From assembly GCA_007449985.2 (NCBI GenBank), contig VIIQ02000589.1, positions 124,001 through 188,000 on the forward strand: a stretch of 64,000 nt of DNA. The letters run 5' to 3'. The position numbers were made by a program, and so were the translations under genes. Shown here piece after piece: positions 56,801 through 64,000 of the stretch. Source of the stretch: Desmodesmus armatus (Eukaryota; Chlorophyta; Chlorophyceae; Sphaeropleales; Scenedesmaceae). Position 1 is the stretch's first letter; every line of letters begins with the position of its first letter. The notes beneath the pieces were generated by a model. It did not search any database and was not told the DNA's origin. It saw only the letters and a list, made by a program, of their open reading frames with translations.

Positions 56801-57949
56801 TCCCCATCTGCGGCCTGCTGGATCTGTTCTGCATCTACCATGAGCTCAAGGCTGTGCAGCTGCGCAGCCTCAACAGGGAGAGGGCGGAGATGGTGGCGCA
56901 GCACTGGCTGGAGCAGGGCAAGGTGAGGGGGTCGGTGGCACAGGCTTTGGAGTGCTCACCGTGCTGCAGGACACTTGGGTACTGGGCAGCATTATTTGAA
57001 CTGTGCTGGCTGGCGGCACGTGGTTGAGTGTGAGGCTGCTGTGTGGTGACCCACTAGCAGGCTGTTGTTCTGACACGCTGCTCCTTTCCATCAATCCAAG
57101 TTAGTTAGTATTATCGTACATCATCGGAAGACTGATGACACATGTGGTGTGCTTCCTTGTGTCTTGGCCTGCTTCTTCATCATCCTGCTGCTTGCCACGT
57201 ACCAGATCCCCACCTTCCGCGACATCAGCTGTGAGGAGTCGCTGATAGGGCCACCCAACATCAGCGGCAACCTGCTGCCGCTGCGCCTGCTGCCGCTGGA
57301 GCAGACAGTCAGCAGCCCCAGCCAGCTGCAGCAGCTGCTGTCAGACTACAAAGGCAGCAAGTACATGCTGGCAGTACAGCCAGGCGAGCACATCCCTTGG
57401 TGGGACTGGCGGGAGCGGTTTATGGCGGGCTACAAGACAGCACCACACATAGCCGTCGCACTGGCGGCGGATGCCAAGCCCAAAGATATCTTGACCGCAG
57501 TGCTTGAGGCAGCATACCTGCGGCGGCGGTTGCGGGAGCAGCAGCAGCAGGTCCTGGTGCAGATACAGCAGCAGCAGCGGCCACCGTGCTCCTGCAATGG
57601 TGGCAGCAGGAGCAGCGGGTGTGGGTGTGGTGGCAGCAGCATGACACCTCAGCAGCCGGGGCAGCAGCGGCAGCAGGCTGGCCGCAGCAGAAGCGGGCTG
57701 TGCAGCAGATGCGGCGGCAGCTTAGCAGGGGACAGCAGCAGCAGCAGCGGTCAGCCGGAGCTTCCGGTTGAGCCTCTGCAGCTTGACGTTGCAGAGGCAG
57801 AGAGCAGCAGCGGCAGCCTGCGGCGAGAGGCTAAGCGGCAAGCGGAGCGGCATGTGGGCAAGTTTGTGTATGAGCTGCAGGCAGGGGGCTGGCAGACACG
57901 GCCGTTCCTGCTGTCCACTAATGAGAAGAGTGGGTTTGAGAAGTATTGA
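53881..57949 (+). CDS. ROOT UV-B SENSITIVE family protein (DUF647)
   Basis: Eight exons (53881-54063, 54206-54251, 54528-54614, 54900-55015, 55404-55589, 56076-56285, 56695-56922, 57206-57949), all in phase, give 599 aa. The RUS core is plain: AFLPREQDVTEDYWEWLKWR, LLMAVGVGARKALAASAAIN, WMLKDGMNRLVRMGVATQFG, DSFDSDLKRFRFTTSVLYT, then FLLLTAVSNVGRAVGLTTFV, LASKTQAQHMVMDTLALAVS, FPICGLLDLFCIYHELKAVQ and TFRDISCEESLIGP. RUS proteins are membrane-associated; in Arabidopsis RUS1/RUS2 affect UV-B sensing, vitamin B6-linked growth and auxin transport, and the human member is RUSF1. The last exon carries a Gln/Ser/Cys/Gly-rich insert (about residues 475-545) before the C-terminal RPFLLSTNEKSGFEKY. 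Which paralogue this is cannot be said from sequence alone. The chosen ATG gives the longest in-frame N-terminus. Confidence 0.92.
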
Positions 57950-59051
57950 GCAGCTTGAGTGTAGGCTGAGGGGGAGGAGTGTGTTTTTGAAAGGGTGGGT
58001 GCATGTTGCTTGTGCTCATGTGTGCAGCCGGTGATGGCTGGGTGCAACATGGTGTAGGAAGAATGCAGACAGTTCTTGCATGTGATCTCCATGCAGTCAC
58101 CGTTACATAGTGATTTCTGTCTGTGCGTAGGGGGGCAATGAGTGCAAGCTGTGCATTCAGTGTCGGTTTGTGGGCTTATGGATATCTGTTTGAGCTGGAC
58201 ATACTTTGAACTCATTCGTTTTTATGCTTTCAGCACGGCGACGTGACTGTGTGCAGCAATGCACTGTTGTGGTTGTTGCGACACACTTGTGCGTCAGCAC
58301 ATTGCTGTGTGCGGTGTGAGGTGTTGGCTTGGCATGTGGGCTACACCGACTCATACTGTGGTTGTGTATGTGTTGGTGGGATGGAGAGCATCATCTGTGC
58401 AAGGCACCAAACACACTATTGGTCTGACCTTGTTGATAGGTTGATCATGTCCATCCGTCAAGGCAACATACCGTAGCAGGGACTTTCAAGTTGTTTGGTA
58501 ACGGTAAGTAACTGCAGAAGTGACCCAGCCATCACTCTGCGGATTATACAGGTCCTGTAGCGCATTGCTTTCAGCATCCGGATGGGGGTACGGGCGTCGT
58601 GTAAGGTGCATGACACTCAGTGACTGACAGGCTGCACACCTGCACATCATTCATCAATTGCCAAGGGAGACTGTGATGCACTGTTCCGGGAAGTAGTGCT
58701 GCTCAGTTCTGTTGAATAAAATCCATGGGGTTGTTTAAACACTTCTTGTCACCCGCACCTTGGTCGTGTGTCCTGCCTATACCCAGTACCCAAAACCGTC
58801 ACCACTGAGACAAAATGTTCATGCTGCACTGCAATAGAGTTACTGCAGCGGTTTCATAGGAAATCGTTTACAACTCCAATACTGCATCGACAACACGAAG
58901 CACTCTACAGCAAAGGCAACCGTTCAACTCCCTCCTCCCGGGGCCATACAGTGTATTACACAGAGGTACACACCGCGCTGTTGTACTAATACAAGCTTCA
59001 CCCGTTCATACACACTATTCAGCGCAGCTGGTGCTCCAGCCAGCACCAGGC
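57950..59051. other. Intergenic stretch, RUS 3' UTR and AP2 gene 5' region
   Basis: No exon chain seen. The bases just before 59031 read TTCAGCGCAG, so a spliced 5' UTR exon is possible for the AP2 gene, whose first in-frame ATG is 59052. Confidence 0.45.
58600..58604 (+). terminator. Possible polyadenylation signal TGTAA for the RUS gene
   Basis: The first + strand TGTAA I see after the RUS stop, about 650 bp downstream; this implies a long 3' UTR. Confidence 0.35.
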
Positions 59052-62000
59052 ATGGACTCTGCACCCATGCTGTTGGCAGCAGCACAACAAGGAACAGACC
59101 TACCTGGCCCCAGCAACCAACTGCACAATGCTACTTATGAGAGACCACCGGGAACCACAGCCATCGGAGTTGCAGGCTCAGACCAGCGATGGCAGGGGCA
59201 ACAGGGGTGGCCAGCACAGCACAAGGGCAGCCCAGCACCAGGCCTCCGCTCAGCCACGTACACAGGACTCCTGCATGCAGCAGCAGCTGGCACCTCGTCT
59301 GCACAAGCTCCAGGGGGTGTATCACAGCCTTTCTCATCCTTGCAGCCAAATTCACTTGTGCTGGCAACAGCTGATCCTGCAGGATTCATGGAGCCAGCAC
59401 TTGCACCAGCACAGGCTCCAGAGCTTGATCAAGCTGTGCCTGCAGCAAAGCACCAGCAACTGCAGCGGAGGCGCTCTGTGGGGCTGCTTTCTGTGCTGGG
59501 GCCAGCCAGCTATGAAGGTCCCAGCCCTGATGGGGTCGGCAGTGGCGAGCAAGGTGCAGGACAGGCCAGCTGTGCAGCACGCTCAGCACAAGCAGCAGCA
59601 ACAGGCAGTGCAGGTGTTGCCACTGGCTACCAAACTGGTGACAGGCATGGCAGCACTGCAACATACCACTACAGCAAAGATGAGGCTGACTGGCCAGCAG
59701 GTTCACCCATCAACCAGCAGCAGCTGCAGGATAACCGGATGCCACCCACAGCACAGCAGTCATCCGCCCACACATCACAAACCACAGGCCCAGGTGCAGT
59801 GCATGCACAGCCGCTAGCAGCAACAGCAGGGCCAGCACCAACAGCACTGCTGGATGCTGGGATTGTTTCCCTGGTCCAGAGCCTACCACCAGAGTTCCAG
59901 CGCCAGCTGCTGCTCCGCCTGCTTGGGATCCCCAGCACACATGTTGCGCAGAGCAGCTCCATGGTGCTAAACCACACCTTGGCAGCAGCAGCACCACATT
60001 CAGGGTTGCCAGAGCTTGCCAGCATTCCAGGCACCAGCACTTCGATGGCAGCTGCTGCAGCACCGCAACAGCAGCAACAGCTGCAGGAGCTGCAAGACCC
60101 TCAGCAACGCATGACTGCAGCAGCAGCACCAGCACACCCTGCCACTGCCCGCACACCTTCAGCCCTGGACACTGCACAAGGCGCCCACACGAGAACTTCT
60201 TCCCTGCCCAAGGCGCCACCTTCTGGTACAGCTGGCGCAGCGGCAACCTTGCCAGGTTCAAAGCCCCCTGCTGGCGCTGCTGCGGGGCTGATGCAGCTAG
60301 GAGCAGCATCAGATGCAGCTGCCACAGTGGCAGGTGCGATCAAGCACAAAGCTAGCAGCAGCATACCCTCTTCACCTGCTGTGCTGAGCCCTAGGCGGAA
60401 TGGCTCTGGCGGGCTGCCAGATGCAGTCAGCACAGCACACATGCTACTGGCACAGCTGCTTGCCAGCATGCAGGCATCAGGTCCCATGAACACCGGTGGG
60501 AGCTCCAACAGCAGCGGCTTCATCCTGCCAGCTGGCCCTGCAGTGGCAGGAGCAGCAACAGTCGCAGCACCAGCTGGAGTGGGGACAGCATGCGTGCCTG
60601 CAGCAGCATCTAGGTTCGGTACAGAGGCAGAGGACCCCACCTGCTCGCATGGCCAGGCGCAGTCAGGCGCAACTCTTGCATGCAGGACGGTTGGTGCAGC
60701 AGGCGCATGTGGCGGTTGGGGGTTTGGGAATGGCAGTGCAGTGGATGAGATGGATGAGCCTGTGTCACCAGGCATGGCTGCTGCAGCAGCAGCTATGGCT
60801 GACCTGGCGCACCAGTTTGATGACAGCGCACCATGCAGTATTGCTGCAGCCGCAGAGGCAGGCCACTTTGGGTGCAGCAAGCCAACATGCAACACTGGCA
60901 GGGAAGCTATGTTTCAAGATGCTACTGCCACCATCAGCAAAGGCAGCCTCGGAGGCAAGGCTGGCGCCTGGCAGCAGCCTGCAAGACCCAAGACTCAGGA
61001 GCAGCACTGGCAGCAGGTGGGGCCCAGCAGCACAGCAATGGCTGCCACTGCAAAGTACGGCACCGGACAGGACTCCATTCCAGCTGAGGCAGCGGCGGCT
61101 GCTGCAGCCATGGCAGCAGTTGCCTCTGCAGGGATGATGGCTGGCGGTATGGGCTGGAATCAGCACTGGCCCGGTGCCAACAGTTCCAGCGGTCTGAGCT
61201 CCAGGCCAGCAGCAGTAGCAGCCGCTGCTGTGACAGCGCCTATGCCTGGAGCTCAGGGTATGATGCCGCTCGGCTACTCGGCTGCTGCCGTGGGGACTGC
61301 TGGCGCGGCAGCGGCTGCAGCTAGGGCAGGCACTGGTGGGGGTTTCAGCTGGGTCGCACCTGAGCAGCAGGGGATGGGCGGGTTCCCTATGGGCATGATG
61401 CCTTCAGTGGGGTGGCCAGGGATGATGGGTTGGCCAGGAGACCTCACAGCTCAGCAGGAGGCAGGGCAGCAGCACAGGGCCCCAGGAAGGGCAAGAGGCA
61501 GGGGGCGCGGCAGAGCAGGTGAGCGGCGGCAGCCGTTGTGTAGGATGCATCCATGGCATCATGCAGGGAAGTTTCTGCTTCAAAAACCAAGTGCGGCACC
61601 CCCTTGACAAAGATCGTGAGACTTTGATTGGTTTGTTGCTTGTTACATTCACTGTCCTGCAGGTTCAGCAAAGCCTCGCAAGCCACAGGCCAAGCGGGAG
61701 CCCTGGGAAGGCACAGATGACGATGATGAGGAGGCAGGGGACCCTATAGAAGGGGCACGTGCCGCAGCGGCTGCCCGCGCGCGCAGGGGTAGGGCAGCAG
61801 CTAGGACCAGGACAGCCGGCAGGGGCGGTGGCGGTGGCATCGTTGGCGGGTCCACCAGCACCTACAGGGGTGTGGGGCAACACTGCCACACGCTGCGCTG
61901 GGAGTCTCACCTGTGGGACGGGGACATGGCGCGCTCTGCAACACCTGGCACGCCCAGGATCAAAGGGAAGCAGGTGAGGAGATCAGTGCAGGTGCTGCAC

Positions 62001-63588
62001 GTGGCTGTGCTTGGTTGCTTGGTTGCTGCAAGGTGGCTTCACCAAAACCAAACTCTGCCCTGCGCAGGGATGCATGCACCTGCTTCGAGGACAGGTGAAC
62101 CTGGCACTGCAGCGGAGGGTGATGAACTGCATGCCACGGTTTGACTGCCGGTTTCCGACATACATAGTCTGCCAGCAACGAACTGGTTATGCCTGATATC
62201 GCTGTGCAGACATACCTTGGCGGCTACAACACTGAAGCCGAAGCGGCGCGGGCATACGACAGAGCTGCACTGGCCTACTGGGGCGAGAAGAGCAACACAA
62301 ATGTAGGTGAACAGAGCTCGGCGCTTGGGTCAAGGCTTGAATACCTGCATGCATGGAGCTGCGCACTGCGCGCACAATGAACATAGGCTTGTGTGCTGGC
62401 AGTCTGCCTAGTGTTCAGCACGTCACCTCAGCTCTTTGCATAAGCAAAGCAGTAACCCGGGAAGCACTGCTGCCAGCGGCAGCACGGGGCGGCAACGCTT
62501 GAGCGGCTCGGGCAGTCTCTTGCTTATGTCATCGCCTCTGGAACGTCAAGACACTGACAAGCTGAATCTGGCCTGCTGCTGTGTGGTCCTGGCCAGCCTG
62601 AGGTGGAGCTGACTGTAAGCTGCTTTGGCCGCAGCCTCCTCAAGCTTCTCTGCACCGTGCAAACGGCACTGCCGGGTGCCTACTGCTGTCCTGGCTCGCA
62701 GTTTCCCAAGAGCGACTATGTCACTGAGATGCCCCTGCTGACCGCACTATCACGTCAAGAGGTGGTGGCCAACCTGCGCAACATCAGCCACACCACACGG
62801 ACGGCTGGGCGGCCAAGGCATGAGGGCGTGCACCCCCACCAGGCCTTGACCGGCATGTGGGAGGCTTGACTATATGGCGTGCCGGCAGCAGGCAGCTCCA
62901 AGGGAGCTTACCAGGTGAGCAGACACAGCTGGACGCGGGCACGTGCATGCTGAAGTGTAGGTCATCAACATCACACACCCGCTTCACAAAGCTGCTCAGC
63001 TGTGTCACTTGTGCCTGAGCCACATTGTTGCATAACTTTTGACTGTCCGCAAAACAGGAACACAACTCACATATCTGTTCAAGATGCTGCAGCACATGCG
63101 GTGCATGTTTGTGGCCCACATTCTCATGCACTGCCAGGGACTGACTGACTGCGTGTTCCACTTACTGTGTGCAGTACTTGGGCGCATTCCAGACTGAAGA
63201 GGCGGCCTGCACGGCTCTGGATCAGGCCAAACTGGAGAGGCAGCACGCAGTTGCCGCAGCGGCAACAGATGCCTCCCTTGCGGCCGCTGCAGCAAGCACA
63301 GCCCCAGTCTCAGCAGAAGAGACACTGTCTGGGGCCCCGCAGTTGCCACTGGCACAGCAGCAGCCTCAGCCCGAGTTGGCTGCCACTGTCGGCGTGCGCG
63401 GCACTAGCGCATCAGACACTGGCAGCGACCCTTCTGGCAGCCCCAGCTGTGGTACACAAGGCAACAGTGATCTTGTGAGTGCAGCAGCGGCAGGCATCGA
63501 GGCGGCTGCAGCACCAATGCTGGCTTCACTGAAGCTGGCAGCAGCCTCCCTGCTGGAAGCACAGCAGATGGCCATGGGGGCCAATTAG
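59052..63588 (+). CDS. Double-AP2 (AINTEGUMENTA-like) transcription factor with an in-frame TGA in the second AP2 domain
   Basis: Exons 59052-61518, 61663-61973, 62210-62302, 62702-62914 and 63175-63588; the sum is a whole number of codons (1165 aa plus stop). The first ~820 residues are Ala/Gln/Ser/Gly-rich, activation-domain-like, then RGRGRGR and a basic [11 protein letters not shown] stretch (possible nuclear signal). AP2 domain 1 is [10 protein letters not shown]...[10 protein letters not shown]...[35 protein letters not shown]. The linker [26 protein letters not shown] matches the AP2-family inter-domain linker. Domain 2 is HEGVHPHQ...TGMWEA, then TGA at 62867-62869, then [35 protein letters not shown]. 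The TGA stands where AP2 domains have Arg, so CGA to TGA is the simplest reading. Target genes are unknown. If the stop is real, the protein ends at residue 1012. Confidence 0.8.
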
Positions 63589-64000
63589 GCAGACCAGTCA
63601 GCTATAAGCTGACTGATCTTGAAGGTTTTCGGATCCCAGCACTCCAACGGCCAGCAGTTGAACACAGAGCATCTGAGCGCCTCAGAACGTGTGGGCAAAC
63701 TCCAAGGGCTGTGCTGCTGACATGCTTATGAAATATTTTGGCAGCGAAGCACGTCAGCCGTAGCTCTGGGCAGGACCAGCTGGGGCTTTTGGGGTCACCC
63801 CAAAGTTTGTTTGGGCTTCAGGGGTACTCGTTTTTTGGGCTTTCCTGGGCTAAGCTGGTCACAATGTGGATGGCTTTGCTGAGAGGCAGGGAGCAGGCGA
63901 GAGGGCGATCTTCTCCTCAAGTGGTTTGCTTGGTGGCAGCAGTTTGACCACGCAGTGATGGGAGGGCGTCCGTGCCCTGTGATTCTGCAAATGCAGAGCT
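63589..64000. other. 3' flank of the AP2 gene
   Basis: No gene seen. A perfect small inverted repeat, TTTGGGGT-C-ACCCCAAA, lies at 63788-63804, and the following TTTGGG-rich text partly repeats it. Confidence 0.5.

Noticed and set aside
60101..60895. 264-codon open frame on the - strand opposite the AP2 gene's first exon
   Set aside because: It is the antisense of an Ala/Gln-rich exon; GCA/CAG repeats leave several frames open. No start context, splice sites or motif.

Overview
This window is nuclear DNA from a green alga. The evidence is many short GT-AG introns, coding exons rich in CAG/GCA codons (long Gln, Ala and Ser runs), chloroplast transit peptides, TGTAA-type 3'-end signals, and plant/algal families (RUS/DUF647, BTL-type carrier, AINTEGUMENTA-like AP2, plastid uL4). 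It fits a chlamydomonadalean-type chlorophyte; a Haematococcus-like genome is only a guess. I assembled exon by exon using splice sites and phase. For every multi-exon gene whose ends I could place, the exon sum is a whole number of codons, or becomes so with one added base.

Layout. 1-2512: unrecognised exons (+). 5133-8328 (-): BTL-type mitochondrial-carrier protein with a 268-bp tandem duplication in its last intron. 9957-11955 (-): HAD 5'-nucleotidase-like enzyme. 12259-15248 (+): short plastid ribosome-hibernation factor (HPF/RaiA). Its 1.9-kb intron holds a circularly permuted tRNA-Ser(AGA) gene, the most striking item here. 17082-18548 (+): SET-domain methyltransferase. 19556-23795 (-): TKL-type protein kinase with two N-terminal SAP-like helices and a DVG in place of DFG. 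25065-27125 (-): plastid ribosomal protein uL4. 27857-30050 (-): LRR protein. 30793-37430 (-): NAA25, the auxiliary subunit of N-terminal acetyltransferase B. 37909-41668 (+): F-box-like/LRR protein. 41854-45577 (-): CLN3/battenin, head to head with a FOP/CEP43-like centriole/basal-body protein (46121-50025, +). 52451-53521 (-): small multi-pass membrane protein, head to head with a ROOT UV-B SENSITIVE family protein (53881-57949, +). 59052-63588 (+): double-AP2 transcription factor with an in-frame TGA inside its second AP2 domain.

Other structure. A short retroposon-like element is present in three clear copies (16.8, 24.2 and 51.6 kb). Two have exact target-site duplications, and an 11-bp relic at 24.45 kb carries only its 3' end. 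Two perfect, overlapping hairpins sit in a kinase intron. Three genes (HPF, kinase, LRR) each appear to lack exactly one base, at or beside a short G or C run, which looks more like assembly error than gene decay.

The genes are mostly housekeeping and do not form one pathway. Two of them (uL4c and HPF) act on the plastid ribosome.
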